A stretch of DNA of 64,000 bases from Platynereis dumerilii (lineage: Eukaryota; Annelida; Polychaeta; Phyllodocida; Nereididae): the NCBI GenBank assembly GCA_026936325.1, contig JAPTHN010000156.1, positions 248,001 through 312,000 of the forward strand, written 5' to 3'. Shown here in pieces: positions 23,289 through 34,570 of the stretch. Position 1 is the stretch's first letter. Each line of letters opens with the position of its first letter. The translations under genes were made by a program, and so were the position numbers. Below the pieces are notes generated by a model, which was given only the letters and a program-made list of their open reading frames with translations, was not told the origin of the DNA and ran no database searches.

Positions 23289-23804
23289 ATTTTTGTCAGG
23301 AATAGACGTAATTTGAGAGCCTCACACCACACAACATTACAATATAATAAAAGCTTCCTTGGTGCTTCGCCTCATTTATGGCTCCAATTGACGGATAATT
23401 TAAAAGCAAAACCTAAATTGAAAAGCTTCGTCAAGTCCTATTCAAAACAAGTCTATCAATCCTACCTGTAGATGATATTGTTACTATACTATTGAGTGCA
23501 GAATTCCAGTGATATTTATTTTCATATTCATTCTCATCACCATTTTCCATATCCGTTTTCTTTCTTTATTTTTTTTATTTTATTTTAATTTTATTTTTAT
23601 TGTATGAAATATATACACAATTTTTGTTTTTTGTTTTTGTTGTATTTAAATTTAATTAAGGGGCCAGCAATAATCATAGTTTGTATAAACTCTGCTGTGT
23701 CCTTCTTAGTGTTGTTATTTCTATATTCTGATTGATTGTGATGTTACACTGTGAATTGTATACATGTATGTGTCATAATGTCCACTAAGAAAATAAAATT
23801 CAAT
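23289..23804 (+). mobile_element. 5'-truncated LINE copy with 21-bp target duplication
   Basis: The sequence TCTTCCTGCTTGTTCCATTT plus T flanks the insert at 23,268-23,288 and 23,805-23,825. The insert begins in frame with the end of a reverse-transcriptase ORF. The peptide to the stop at 23,471 includes SFLGASPHLWLQLTDN and LKSFVKSYSKQ, resembling the C-terminal tail after the LINE RT domain. About 330 bp of 3' UTR, T-rich at first, follows and ends AAAATAAAATTCAA. Severe 5' truncation plus a long target duplication is the usual outcome of target-primed reverse transcription. Family not determined. Confidence 0.8.
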
Positions 23805-23825
23805 TCTTCCTGCTTGTTCCATTTT

Positions 23826-24690
23826 TGTCAACTGTGACCCAGAATTGCAGGTTCACCATGTAACGTTTATCACTGTGTTCCGGAAACTCACTGCGCACGA
23901 ACGCAAGCTCAAACAGGAGCTGTTACAATGAGTAGTTTCGAAATGGAATACACACTGCATGGACATGATCAGCAATCATGAGATTTACCCCCAGAAATGA
24001 CTCCTTTCTCCAAGACACCGACCCTGATGTTGTGGTCATCTTGCTCCTGATCCACTTGGCTCAGTTGGCTGTGATTCTGAGATCATCTCATGCACAAAGG
24101 TGGGTTCATTCACATAATGGGGAAATATATAATTATGCATACACTGCGCTACTACGTCATTTTCAATGTCTGACAGACATGTATGTTTTAAATTGACTGA
24201 AATGTTTTATCATAAAAAAACTAATTGTGGAAGACACTGAAGAACATAATAGAATCCTAGGAACAGAATGGATAGAATAGAATATGTCCTGAAGAATAGA
24301 TAGATATTTTAAAGTAACAAAACATGTTTGGCAAATTGAGACATGTATGCTATTCACAATCATGTGAATTGGTGTCAGATTTCGGAAACTACTGGAGGCG
24401 GCAAACCGCAAATTGAAACATGAATCATAAAATTAAAACAGGAAATTCAAAATGTAAGTAAATAGGATGTCCCAGAATGTCCAAATGTAAATGAAATCAA
24501 ATGAAAATCAATCAAAAGTCCCAGTAAGTACCATTTGAACATTAAAGTCCTGGTATATTTCGTGCCTGCATTGCAGTGCATGACTGAGAGTATTTACAAT
24601 ATACATTAATTAAAATTTAATCAAATTGTGTTAATTTGTTGAAGTTAAATCCACTTCAGAATGTCACAAAAAAGTTCATGCATCCAGATG
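23826..24690. other. unassigned DNA
   Basis: No gene or repeat was recognised. The open frames at 23,978-24,411 on both strands have no recognisable domain. Confidence 0.4.
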
Positions 24691-24715
24691 TTAAGATGGA
24701 ACGACTTAGTAAGAG

Positions 24716-25070
24716 GAACTGTACAGCTCCATTGTGACATACGACAGGACATTCATATTATTGACAAGCGATTGAGCCATACAGCTCAGGTAAAGGGGGT
24801 GTAAATAACAAAAGGGAACTTTAGAGACATGGGGTCAGGTATGGCCTAAGATACTAGTCCTGAGTTAAAAGATCAGGAGAGATAACATTGGAGTTTATGT
24901 GTCCAACGGAACCTTACAGCTCCTAGATGACGTATTTATTGGACACAGATAGTGGTCATGAACAATTGAACAAGACAGCTCAAGTGAATGTGTGTAAATG
25001 AGATGGGAAGACAATGGACAATAGAAGTAGCTACAATGGGGAACTTTACGACTCCCAGAAGACATGTGGT
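24716..25070 (+). repeat. degenerate ~190-bp tandem repeat
   Basis: Phrases of the form GAAC-TTACAGCTCC, GGACA, GACAGCTCA and GTGTAAAT recur at about 24,716 and 24,907, with a partial third at 25,038. The units are strongly diverged. Confidence 0.45.
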
Positions 25071-25189
25071 TACGAATTAAGTGAAACGTAGGGGAAATTA
25101 AACATAAGGAAAAATGTCAGGCACCAACCACACCAAACAAAACATTTTTTGGTAACCTGACTTACTAAATAAATGCACAAGGGGAGCTG

Positions 25190-25490
25190 TCTAGATCATG
25201 GATAGTCTGATGATTTGGGCTTTAGGTCCGGTATTTATACATTTGATAGGCTAATTAGGACGGTAGGACTCTGGCTCATGGAAAAGTTCAAATACACTAA
25301 AGTGCATTTTTGGAAACCATCCTAAAGAATAAATACATATGTGGCAAAAACAAAACAAGCACGAGCTGGCGGGCTCATGGATGGATAGGTGATTGGGGCT
25401 TTACGTCCTGTACTTATGCCCTTGGTAGGCTAATTAGGATGGGAGGACTCCGGCTCAACCAATACACTGAAGTGCTAAAAGAGGATAGTA
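25190..25490 (+). repeat. 175-bp diverged tandem duplication
   Basis: GGGCTTTAGGTCCGGTATTT (about 25,218) and GGGCTTTACGTCCTGTACTT (about 25,393), together with TAGGCTAATTAGGA and ACACT-AAGTGC words, repeat at a 175-bp offset. It is followed by a short GGATA tract. Confidence 0.6.
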
Positions 25491-25701
25491 TAGGATAGGA
25501 TAGGATAAATTTATTTTCGCAACATATGTACACACAGCATATAAACATAAATATCACAATTTGATAACAATTTCATTAAATGTTGCGTTGGAGGCCACCC
25601 GAGCAGATGTATATACTGCTTTAACCAATAGGTGGGTGGACCCCCTCCCCCTTATGAACCCCATTAAAGTATCATTTCGCAGGGTTGCATTTTCCTCCCT
25701 C

Positions 25702-26834
25702 GGCCGTATTAACCTTAGGGCAAATGGGGCATTTGCCCTGGGCCCATGACCTCAGGGGGGCCCATGATGAAGCTGAAAAGATTTGTGACAGTTAAGAAAG
25801 TGCGTCAACAGACCCGTGGACATACTTTACTGAATTTAGAGAGCTTTTTGGGCGCAAGGGGGGCCCGACACCAAATTGGCCCTATTATATGAGCAGGAGG
25901 CAATGCCCTGGGGCTCACCACCTGAGGGGGCCAATCAGTGACCAGCAACCTTAAAAAAAAACAGAATTATCAAAAATGATGTATGCAGAGGTGCCGTGGC
26001 CTAGTGCATAAGGTGTTCGCCTGGTAACTGAGACGTTGCAGGTTCGACTCCTACCCATGGCACGGAGGAACTGAGCATATCCTCCATAAGTCTTTGCTTC
26101 ACTTCACCCAGGTGTAAATGGGTACTTGGCTATAGGCAGTGATGGCGATTGTAGAGTGACTTAGCATTGTGTGCGCTGGAAACGGCTGCCTGGCTGTATA
26201 CTCCCCGGGGAGTTGAGAAGGGCTCATACTTGAACAGGCCTGCCAAGGGTGTAATTGTAAAGTCTGTTGAGACTGACTTCGTCGGTGTAATGGACTATAA
26301 AAAAGTCTACATTTATTCATTTAAAAGGTCAAAATTGAATTTCAGCCCATATAAAAATATCGAACAGTCATCAATATTAAGAGCTTGACAAGCTAATAAA
26401 AACATTAAGTAAGGGGCCCCTCACCTAGTTTCATCTCCATTGGGGTAGACTGGGAGGCGCCCCGATATGAAATTGTTTTGAAATTTCGTGGGCCCTCCTC
26501 ATGAATATTTTGCTTCAAAATGTCAATTTTCATTTGGGGCCCTCTCCTGATTTTCGTGCAGACGTTTTTGTCTAGTTTTATGTTATACTATTCATGATTT
26601 CATATATTATATATAATGCAGATTAAAACAATTCTGCAATTACTGTGGTTCTTGATGCAGGTATTGACTATCGAGGTACAAATAAAGTCAGAATGCTATT
26701 GAAAATTCTGCTATTGCGATAATAGAGGACTAGCAATGATTTTGCCAAGGGCCCATTGTGGGGCCAGTCCGCCCCCTGGGGGGGGGCCCATTCGAAACAG
26801 TTTGCCCCAGGCCCAAAAGTGTGCTAATACGGCC
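25702..26834. mobile_element. TIR element with GGCCGTATTA ends, SINE inserted
   Basis: The left end GGCCGTATTAACCTTAGGGC and the right end (TAATACGGCC at 26,825-26,834) are inverted. Both are followed internally by inverted TTTGCCC and GGGCCC words. The interior contains further GGGGCCC blocks and a tRNA-derived SINE at about 25,991-26,315. No transposase is seen. No target duplication was confirmed. Confidence 0.55.
25991..26315 (+). mobile_element. tRNA-derived SINE
   Basis: Bases 25,991-26,063 fold like a tRNA: a seven-pair acceptor (GTGCCGT with ATGGCAC, one GU), an A-box-like TGGCCTAGTGCATAAGG, and a perfect B box GGTTCGACTCC. The anticodon loop CTGGTAA reads GGT, so a tRNA-Thr-like origin is possible. 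The anticodon and T stems each contain a mismatch and there is no intact CCA context, so this is a SINE head rather than a working tRNA gene. The body includes CACCCAGGTGTAAATGGGTA, which I recall from other invertebrate tRNA SINEs. The tail ends in ACTATAAAAAAGTCTACA; a similar word occurs at 29,436. Confidence 0.7.
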
Positions 26835-26869
26835 CTTGATACATGCTGTAATGAACTGGTTGTTGTATT

Positions 26870-27060
26870 GAAGCCATGCTGTTGTGATCTTGGTCTGCGT
26901 AAAAAAATATTGAAGCCATGCTGTAGTGAACTTGGCTGATGTGAGTGACCATGCTGAAAGTGATCTTGGTCTATTTAAAAAAAAATAAAACTAGTAATTA
27001 TTTAAAGCTATGCTGTTGTGATCTTGGCTATGACCATACTGTTGCGATCTTGGTCTTTAT
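26870..27060 (+). repeat. short repeats of CCATGCTGTTGTGATCTTGG
   Basis: Five versions of CCATGCTGTTGTGATCTTGG occur at irregular 30-60-bp spacing (about 26,873, 26,914, 26,949, 27,006 and 27,034). A sixth related word lies far away at 37,555. Confidence 0.6.
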
Positions 27061-27135
27061 GATTTAGTAACATCTACTTAAATCTGACGTAAATCTACTT
27101 AAATAAAGATGTAACACTAGTGGCACATTCAGCAT

Positions 27136-27507
27136 AGTGATGCAGACCGGACCACCTTTTAGAGGGTGGTCCGGTATTTACAAAAGTGGTCCGGTCCTGA
27201 TCTGGTCCAGGGTGAGGTGGTCCGATTTTGTTACTGGACCGGTCCAGAAGCGGTCCATCAGCATTTTGAAAACTTATGATAAAAATGAGGGTTTAAACAA
27301 GATATTTGACAAAAATTTCTTTTTTAGATATGCCAAAATTCATGCGATACCCTTAATGACATGAAAAATCACTGGAACGGTCCGGACCGGCACTTTACCG
27401 GTCCGGTCCATCACTGGACCGGTTTTTTGTAGGTGGTCCGGTATTTTGGCGGTCCAGCGCTGGACCGCGGACCGGACCGGTCCAAGGTGGTCCGGTCTGC
27501 ATCACTA
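27136..27507. mobile_element. 372-bp MITE with perfect 24-bp TIRs
   Basis: Both ends read TAGTGATGCAGACCGGACCA and four more matching bases, inverted with no mismatch. The interior repeats GGTCCGGTCC-type words many times in both orientations, so each half forms secondary hairpins. The TAGTG start suggests a hAT relative, but an 8-bp duplication is not visible in the flanks. Confidence 0.8.
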
Positions 27508-27509
27508 AA

Positions 27510-27887
27510 GGTGGGGTCTCACCTCTTACCTCATCAAAATCACCTCATTTCCACCTCCTTTCCCTTCACACACCCCCATATGCCTCAAAAAATTATAACT
27601 GCCCATATCCACATATAAACCAACTCACCCATACCACCCTAATTCCTCATTCCAGCCCCTCCCCCAATCTGGATCTGCCTCTGGCTGCCCTCACTCATAC
27701 GTTGTCCAAGGAAAACAAGGCCCCTGACAATCTTCACCTCATCTATTATACACATTCGCTCTTTTTTCATACACGCCTTTCTGATGACCACAATTCTGAA
27801 CCAATTCCTGGTTCCCTTTTCACTTCGATTCAAACGTTTATGTAGGCCTACTGACAACACAAGCAATAGCAATGCCCCACATGCTGG
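27510..27887. other. unassigned DNA
   Basis: CA- and C-rich sequence with a stop-poor minus strand; no recognisable gene. Confidence 0.4.
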
Positions 27888-28723
27888 CCATTCCCGGGAC
27901 TACCTAAAGGCCGGGACAAGCGCCCGGGACGACACGGGACGCCCGGGACGAACTAATTGCCGTGACAGAGCTCCGGGACAGCCCTTGCTGACTATAAATG
28001 GTCATAGTTAGATAGCTATTTGATGTACAAAAATGGCAGACCACTTTTTGGAAAGCTGAGATGCTAACCCATCGAAATGAATGAAAAAAATAAGCATAAC
28101 AAACGTTTTTCTATGAAAATACAACAATTTGTCAAAATGTCACATAAAATATTATATCACAAAGGTGAAAAAAACATGACTTCTTAAACATCAAATATGA
28201 CTAATTTCCTCACCTTTGGCATTGACGAAACTTAGCTTAAAATGGAGTCTGAATGTCAGCTTATACAAGGTATTTAAAAATTTTATTTTATTTGGTTCTT
28301 TAGTGTTCAAAAAAGACCTGACATGCATTTAAAATGATTGGCTCCAGCGTACTTCTGAAAAATATCTGAAGTAGGCCCTACCTCTGCTAAAATTCTGCAA
28401 AAAGCAACTGAATTATATTATTCATTGCAGAACTTGCTTTTCCTTCTGCAATGAATGTACCAATATGTAGGAATTATGCAGACTCATGCAAAAAGTAACA
28501 CATTTTTAGAAGCAGTTTTTGTCAAAGATGTTTGAGATATAAGGGAGTCATCGTGTGGAATTTTCTTTTTGACGTTGTAATGAGTAATCATACATTATCC
28601 ACTATAAAAAAAATAGCATGCAATGCATGCACCGTGTCCTCGAGCAATTTAATAACCCTTATAACTCAATGGGATATGATCATTACATTAACACATCTCT
28701 ATAAATTGTTGAAAGTTGCATTC

Positions 28724-28810
28724 TATCTATAGATCTATCAATCTACCTATCAATCTATCTATCTGTCTATCTATGAGTCTATCTGTCTGTCTGTCTATCT
28801 GTCTATCTTT
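28724..28810 (+). repeat. degenerate TCTA/TCTG tract
   Basis: Imperfect tetranucleotide repeats with TCTG, TCAA and TCTA units. Confidence 0.8.
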
Positions 28811-29567
28811 AGTAATTGGCTGAAGCATAAATCTCAGGTTGTGGTGCACCCCACTTTGTCTCAGGGCGGAAGGGCCAAAGGGAAGAAGAAGAAGATGCTT
28901 CTTAGAAATCGTCTGCTGAGCAAGGAGGAATTTGGGGGATTAAAGTTAACTATTTAGAGCAGTGAGACATAAGATTAAAGCCAGGGCATCTAGTGCAACA
29001 GTGTAAACACTGGGCATCATAATGGCATCATAACTTTGGATTGTTCTTGCATCAGTGAAATGCTTTTCGATCCACACCAACTTTGTTATGACAATCCCAT
29101 GCATTGATGACGACAAAGGGCCCGAGGCCCTGCTCTCGGACACAAAAACGCCTGAAGAAATACCTCCTTGTTAATGATTTAGATTTTTGGGCTTGTCTAC
29201 TGAAATTCAAAGGGATTAAAAGTAATTCTTGGAGTCTTGCATACATAGGGCGCTTTTCTTTCACAACTCCAAGACTCAGACAAGCTTTCCAGGAATAGGC
29301 AGTCATCTGTTATGTGATTAAATGGTAGGTTGTCACTTGTCAGATATATATGCAAAAAATACACAACCAGTCCTTGAGATCTCTGTTAATAGATACACTG
29401 TATTGTCAGCGGGACAAACGAAATTGTACTAGGCCTATAAAAAGTCTACACTTTTGCAAATTTGGGAATCTTGTAATTCTTTATCAATATTCTCTGTCTC
29501 TATTTCTCTATCTTCCTACAGCTAGTTGTAGGCCTATAGCGTAAAAGATCAGTTTTTTTTTCTATGA

Positions 29568-29568
<1 letters not shown>

Positions 29569-29607
<39 letters not shown>

Positions 29608-29640
29608 GTAGATAGGTAGATAGATAGATAGACAGATAGA
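29569..29640 (+). repeat. GATA microsatellite
   Basis: GATA/GGTA tetranucleotides, inside the GGGAC element. Confidence 0.9.
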
Positions 29641-30162
29641 AACAAAAAACTTGCATAAATTCAAACTCAATGCAAATAAAGTTGAATATCTATGAAAAGG
29701 AACATGGATATTGAGGAATAAAGTTTCTCTAGAGAGAGAGCATGACCCCAGCTTTCTAAAAAGTGGTCTGCCGTTTCTGTATCTCAAATGGTTGTCCCTC
29801 TTTCAGCAAAAAGTCATTGAATTTGCTGTCCCGGAACTCTGTCCCGGCAATTGGTTCGTCCCGGGCGTCCCGTGTCGTCCCGGACGCTTGTCCCGGCTTT
29901 TAGGTTCTCCCGCCATTCCCTGCGTGATCATACTTCCGGTCTGAACAGTTTGTTTTGATCCAGGCTGCATTTTCGCGCCAGTCTGCTGTTGCTTAATTGA
30001 CAGTGATCTTTCTATACATCTATGCTTTGCATGCTTTGTTGTGATTCATCATTCACATATCTATATTGTATCAAAAGATAGTGAATGTCAAGTGGATGAC
30101 GAATTTGGTTAATTCTCTGATTAAGGTCTGAGTGAAGTTGTGTATTGACAGCTGGTGAACTG

Positions 30163-30223
30163 TAGAACTGTAGAACTGTAGAACTGTAGAACTGTAGAAA
30201 CTGTAGAACTGTAGAACTGTAGA
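30163..30223 (+). repeat. 8-bp GAACTGTA minisatellite
   Basis: About seven GAACTGTA units in tandem, one with an extra A. Confidence 0.9.
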
Positions 30224-30815
30224 AGGTGATAGGCCGGAAACCGTGCAGGTTTGTTGGCCTCTCCTTGTTGTCTTGTGTGGTGGTCTTCTGGGCTCAATGA
30301 TGGACTCTTTGGTACAGTTCCTTGGATATATACAGCATATCTTCGATGTAATTATTGTGCGCATGCGCCTGACTTGAGCGGATTATGGTTTATCTTTCCA
30401 TATGAGAATGTGCCATAGAAAATACATCAATAATTTAATAAATTTCCGATTTCAGTGAATATCAGTGAACATATATACAAGGTCAAAATTCCATTGAAAG
30501 AGACTATCCAGACTTTCCAACAATAAATAAATAAATAAATAAATAGCTAAATAAATAAATAAATATCAATCCTATACAATCAATTGATAGAACCCAATCA
30601 CAGACAAGTTTACTCTCTAGGTTAAGGTCCAAGGCGACCATTAACCTGATGTAAACATGGGTGGTATGTACCGACATGGCATAGGGTTGACGTAAGGTCC
30701 AAGGCGACCATTACTCGCACCTTGCCATGTCGGGCCATACCTGACTAGCACCCATAAGTAGATGATACCTATCCGCTATCTCGCTATATACCCTAACTTT
30801 GCTAACATAAATAGT

Positions 30816-31490
30816 CTAAGCACGGTTTTTGCTAATTGCCTGAGCAAAACATTTTACAATATTGTGTTTTAGAACAGGGTTAGGGTGACACCCATCAGCC
30901 AACAGGTTGAATTTAAAGGTGGAATTGCCTTTGGCACGATTGTGTATCATCTGTTTATGTATTAGGGGGGTTGCCATATCCAAGTTTCCATTCAAATAAA
31001 CGATATATTGATTGATTTCCATCAATAGCTCTTCTAATTTACTTTGCATTAATGCATAATTGTCCTCATGGACCAGATAAGTGGTCTTGTTTGCTCGAAG
31101 TCTGGATAAATTCCAGTCCTTCATTGACAACGGGTATATAGTAGTGAAGATGGGTATGGCATTCTCCCTAATAGTGTAATTCTGAATATAATTCAGAGAG
31201 TTAGTAAAAGTTAATCTGGTGGTATCTATAGAATCTAGATCAAATAACGTCTCCTGATACCTAACTGCCTTTTGTTTGACGGTTAAGTCACAGATACCAG
31301 CGGAGATATAAACGTGCATCTTTAGATTAAAATAATTATCTTCACCGTGGTGATTAATTATGGAATCTCTAATGAGATTTTCCATCTCTAGTACACCAGC
31401 ACCCGGTAGTGACCAGTTGTCATCAATCAGATTAGAAAGTGGGTGCACTTTGAAATCTCTCACCCTACTATCACCTATAAGGGCATTCAT
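30816..31490 (-). CDS. LINE ORF3, SGNH/GDSL hydrolase-like protein
   Basis: About 224 residues from the ATG at 31,490, which lies 72 bp past the end of ORF2. An upstream ATG at 31,595 would overlap ORF2 and add 35 hydrophobic residues without family similarity, so I prefer the inner start. SGNH-type blocks are visible: MNALIGDSRVRDF at the start (nucleophile serine in GDS), a glycine in PGAGVLEMENL (block II), AGICDLT at the block III position, where the usual N is not obvious, and DGCHPNP near the C-terminus (catalytic D and H of block V). This family hydrolyses esters. Esterase-type domains are known in ORF1 of some CR1-group LINEs, but here the domain stands alone downstream of the RT. The fold assignment rests on these motifs only. 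Confidence 0.65.
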   Translation of the reverse strand: MNALIGDSRVRDFKVHPLSNLIDDNWSLPGAGVLEMENLIRDSIINHHGEDNYFNLKMHVYISAGICDLTVKQKAVRYQETLFDLDSIDTTRLTFTNSLNYIQNYTIRENAIPIFTTIYPLSMKDWNLSRLRANKTTYLVHEDNYALMQSKLEELLMEINQYIVYLNGNLDMATPLIHKQMIHNRAKGNSTFKFNLLADGCHPNPVLKHNIVKCFAQAISKNRA

Positions 31491-31561
31491 TGTCTGAAAT
31501 AGATAAGAGTAGACAAAACATAAACATAAATGATGCACATCTATAGATGTAGCAAGTACAG

Positions 31562-34500
31562 TTAATCTAAAAATCTTTCCGGATGATCGGACCACTCGTG
31601 TTTAAGAGCTGTTTTAAAGGCATTAATGGAAGTTGAGTTCACAGTGCTATTTTTTAGATTATTCCAGTCATTAATTATTCTCATTGAGAAAGAGTTTAGC
31701 CGATCCGAGGAGTTAGCTCTTAGTTTCAGTAATTTCTTAGAATGTCCACGAGTTCTTTGATCCGTATTTAGCGAGAAAAATAAGGACGGGTCAAGGTTGT
31801 CTATACCATTTAGTATTCTGAACACCTGGATCACGTCGGATCTCCGTCTTCTAAATTTTAGGGAGTCAAGTTTTAGTTCTTTAAGCCTTTCATTATATGG
31901 CCGATGGCTGATTGAACCTACTAATTTAGTGGCTCTACGTTGAACTTTCTCAATTTCCAATTGATCGAATACGTACTTAGGACTCCATATAACAGAGCCA
32001 TATTCCAACAATGGTCTAACCAGGGCTTTATATAATGGCAGAAATATTGTTGGACTCATGTTGCTAAAGTTTCTGCGTAATATTCCTACCCTGCTGTTCG
32101 CTTTAGCAGTGATAGCTCTAATATGCGGTGAAAATTTCAGGTTTGAATCAAATGTAATACCTAAATCTTTTTCATTATCATCGACGTGTACAGATACCCC
32201 ATCCATGTAATAAATGTAACCCGGGTTGTGTTTGCCGTAGTGGATTACTTTGCATTTGGATACATTAAATGGTAATTGCCATTTTGCTGACCACTCCAAT
32301 AGTCTATCTAAGTCAATTTGTAAGAGGATATTGTCAGTATGCATGTTTAGGGCTCTGAAGATCTTTGTATCATCGGCAAATATCTTAATAACTGAGTTTA
32401 TGCCTTCTGAAATATCATTGATATAAATGAGAAATAAGATTGAGCCCAGCACACTACCTTGAGGAATGCCTGAGATTACATTTGTATTGCTAGAGCTGTG
32501 ATTATTTATAGTAACCATTTGAGTCCTATTTTTAAGGAAATTTGACAACCATTTTAGGAGGTCTCCCTTAATGCCATGAGACTCTATCTTACGACATAAT
32601 CTAATATGTGGCACCTTGTCGAATGCTTTCGCATAATCTAAATAAATACAATCATATGGTATACCTTGATCTAGGAGGTCAGACCATATTTCTATGATTT
32701 CTAAGAGTTGCGTTACACATGACCTACCCGATCTAAAACCGTGCTGGTTGCTGCTCAGTAGATTATTAGACTCTAGGTGATTCATAATACCATCACGTAA
32801 AATTCTCTCCATTGACTTGCAGCAGATGCTTGTTAGACTAACTGGTCTATAATTACTGGGAGATTTTTTACTGCCTTTCTTGAATAGGGGCTTAACGTTA
32901 GCGTGTTTCCACATAGATGGCAGAATGCCCTCTGCTAAGGATTTGTTGAAAATGATGCTCAATGGGGTTTTGATGACATCCTTGACTTCATATAGTACCT
33001 TAGAATGAATACCATCTGGACCAGCCGACTTAGATGTGTTAATTTTTTGTAGGTACTTTAAAACTATATCAGGACTGATGGTTATAGACGATAGATTTGA
33101 ATTAGAAAGGACAGTAGGAGTTGGAATAGAGGAAGTATCTTCGGCTGTAAAAACGCTAGAAAAATAGGAATTGAAAAGCTCAGCTTTAGCTGAGTCATTG
33201 TCGTACACCATGCCCTCATTGTCCACTAATCTAGGAAAATCCCTACTGGCGCTAGATTTCGACTTCACATATTTCCAAAATTGTTTAGGGTTACTTTTGA
33301 TTTCATTAGCTATTTTTAATTCAAAATTAGCTTTATTGGCTGAAACAATTTTGTTAGTTTTGTTTCTAATGCAGGTAAAATTTTTCCAATTAACATCAGA
33401 CTTGTTTTTTTTGTACTGATTCCATGCCCTGTTTTTCTCTTTGATGGCACTTTTCACTAAAGAGTTTACCCGAATGTTCTTTTTTTTCTTAAGTTTTTCT
33501 TTAAATACAGGGATATGTTCTTTGATACAAGTCTGCATGAAATTATGGAAAGAGTCCCATGCCTGGCTGCATGACATAACACCTAACTTACTTTCCCAAT
33601 CTACTGAGTTAATTGATTTGATCATACCAGTGTAATTCCCCTTGTATAAATTAAGTTTCTCAGGTGAATAGGTGAGGCACCTCGGCAAAACAATGTCTAG
33701 TTCGATTGAGTTGTGGTCTCCTTTGGTACCTAGAGGTGGACCTACAGATATATTTTCGATCATTTCAGAGTTATCAGTCAAAACCCAGTCAAGTAAGTTA
33801 GGTCTCTCGCCTGCTCTGTGTCTAGTTGGTTCATCTATCAATTGCTCGTAGAAAAGATCATTCACTACATCAAAGACTTTCATAGCAGTATGTTCGGGGC
33901 GAGTATGCACACAGAAATTAACCCAATCAATTTCCTTAAGGTTAAAATCCCCTACAATTAACCTGTTATGTGCATTCTTGCTTTTGCTTTCCTTAAGCAT
34001 TGACACTAGAGATTCGTTGTTACTCTCGGAGCTATTAGGGCTCCTGTAAAGACATCCTAATAGAATGTATTTTTTGGGGCTTGTTTCTAAGTTTACCCAT
34101 AGGTTATCACTAAAGTTTGCATCAAAACTGACTGCTTCTGATTTTAGGTTTTCGTGGACATAGATAGAAACCCCTCTACCTGATAAGGTATGATATCCTA
34201 TGTAATTGCTCAAAGAGAATGTGTAGTTACTAATGTCGTCAGGATTAATGCTGTGTTTGGGTAAAGTTTCAGTGATGCAAATTATTTCATAATTGTTTGT
34301 GCTTGCTAAGGCCTGCAGTTCATTAAACTTATTACCCAAGCTGTCTGCATTTGTGTAATATAATGAAATATTTCCCATCTCTTCTCTGAGTCTAACTGGT
34401 GAACTAGTAGACACATTAACTAACTCTCTGGGGGCAGGTTCTGCTGCTACAGGAATTGTTTGCTCTGGCACAAAAACAGTATTTAGCTCGATGCTTGCCC

Positions 34501-34570
34501 TTGGGCTTGAGCTAAAAAAGTATTGGGGGTACGTCTCTTGACCTCTACCATACGATATTGACCAGGCCAA
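31562..34570 (-). CDS. LINE ORF2: AP endonuclease and reverse transcriptase
   Basis: 1,002 residues. An APE-type endonuclease spans about residues 65-300, with a conserved E in ICITET, GRGVSIYV, LLGCLYRSP, VGDFN near residue 206, LLDWVLT and GDHNSIE near 284. It nicks target DNA. The reverse transcriptase follows: NYRPVSLTS near 571, NQHGFRSGRS, YLDYAKAFDKV, GIPQGSVLGSILFLIYIND and the catalytic FADD near 731. The C-terminal region contains LLEYGSVIWSP, QRRATKLV and the RSDVIQVFRILN type of tail. These motifs and their order fit CR1/L2/Jockey-group LINEs. The annotated ATG (34,570) overlaps the end of ORF1 by 88 bp in another frame; a downstream Met at about residue 66 (MGNISLYYTNADS) is an alternative start just before the endonuclease. 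Confidence 0.92.
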   Translation of the reverse strand: MAWSISYGRGQETYPQYFFSSSPRASIELNTVFVPEQTIPVAAEPAPRELVNVSTSSPVRLREEMGNISLYYTNADSLGNKFNELQALASTNNYEIICITETLPKHSINPDDISNYTFSLSNYIGYHTLSGRGVSIYVHENLKSEAVSFDANFSDNLWVNLETSPKKYILLGCLYRSPNSSESNNESLVSMLKESKSKNAHNRLIVGDFNLKEIDWVNFCVHTRPEHTAMKVFDVVNDLFYEQLIDEPTRHRAGERPNLLDWVLTDNSEMIENISVGPPLGTKGDHNSIELDIVLPRCLTYSPEKLNLYKGNYTGMIKSINSVDWESKLGVMSCSQAWDSFHNFMQTCIKEHIPVFKEKLKKKKNIRVNSLVKSAIKEKNRAWNQYKKNKSDVNWKNFTCIRNKTNKIVSANKANFELKIANEIKSNPKQFWKYVKSKSSASRDFPRLVDNEGMVYDNDSAKAELFNSYFSSVFTAEDTSSIPTPTVLSNSNLSSITISPDIVLKYLQKINTSKSAGPDGIHSKVLYEVKDVIKTPLSIIFNKSLAEGILPSMWKHANVKPLFKKGSKKSPSNYRPVSLTSICCKSMERILRDGIMNHLESNNLLSSNQHGFRSGRSCVTQLLEIIEIWSDLLDQGIPYDCIYLDYAKAFDKVPHIRLCRKIESHGIKGDLLKWLSNFLKNRTQMVTINNHSSSNTNVISGIPQGSVLGSILFLIYINDISEGINSVIKIFADDTKIFRALNMHTDNILLQIDLDRLLEWSAKWQLPFNVSKCKVIHYGKHNPGYIYYMDGVSVHVDDNEKDLGITFDSNLKFSPHIRAITAKANSRVGILRRNFSNMSPTIFLPLYKALVRPLLEYGSVIWSPKYVFDQLEIEKVQRRATKLVGSISHRPYNERLKELKLDSLKFRRRRSDVIQVFRILNGIDNLDPSLFFSLNTDQRTRGHSKKLLKLRANSSDRLNSFSMRIINDWNNLKNSTVNSTSINAFKTALKHEWSDHPERFLD

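Larger units (their letters stand above)
27888..29922. mobile_element. ~2-kb TIR element with GGGAC-rich ends
   Basis: About 200 bp at each end are inverted copies. The left includes GCCGGGACAAGCGCCCGGGA, CGACACGGGACGCCCGGGAC, and further in GGCAGACCACTTTTTGGAAA. The right has their reverse complements (29,750-29,920). The GC-rich terminal words repeat the core GGGAC. The exact ends and target duplication are uncertain (CATTCCCGGGACTACCTAAA on the left). Inside are TCTA and GATA tracts, short open frames and about 1.3 kb in which I recognise nothing. No transposase is evident. Confidence 0.6.

Noticed and set aside
25991-26063. Functional tRNA-Thr gene
   Set aside because: Mismatches in the anticodon and T stems and a SINE body directly attached; treated as a SINE head.
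29052-29306. 84-residue minus-strand frame as a host exon
   Set aside because: No recognisable domain; it overlaps a similar-length frame on the opposite strand and lies inside the GGGAC TIR element.
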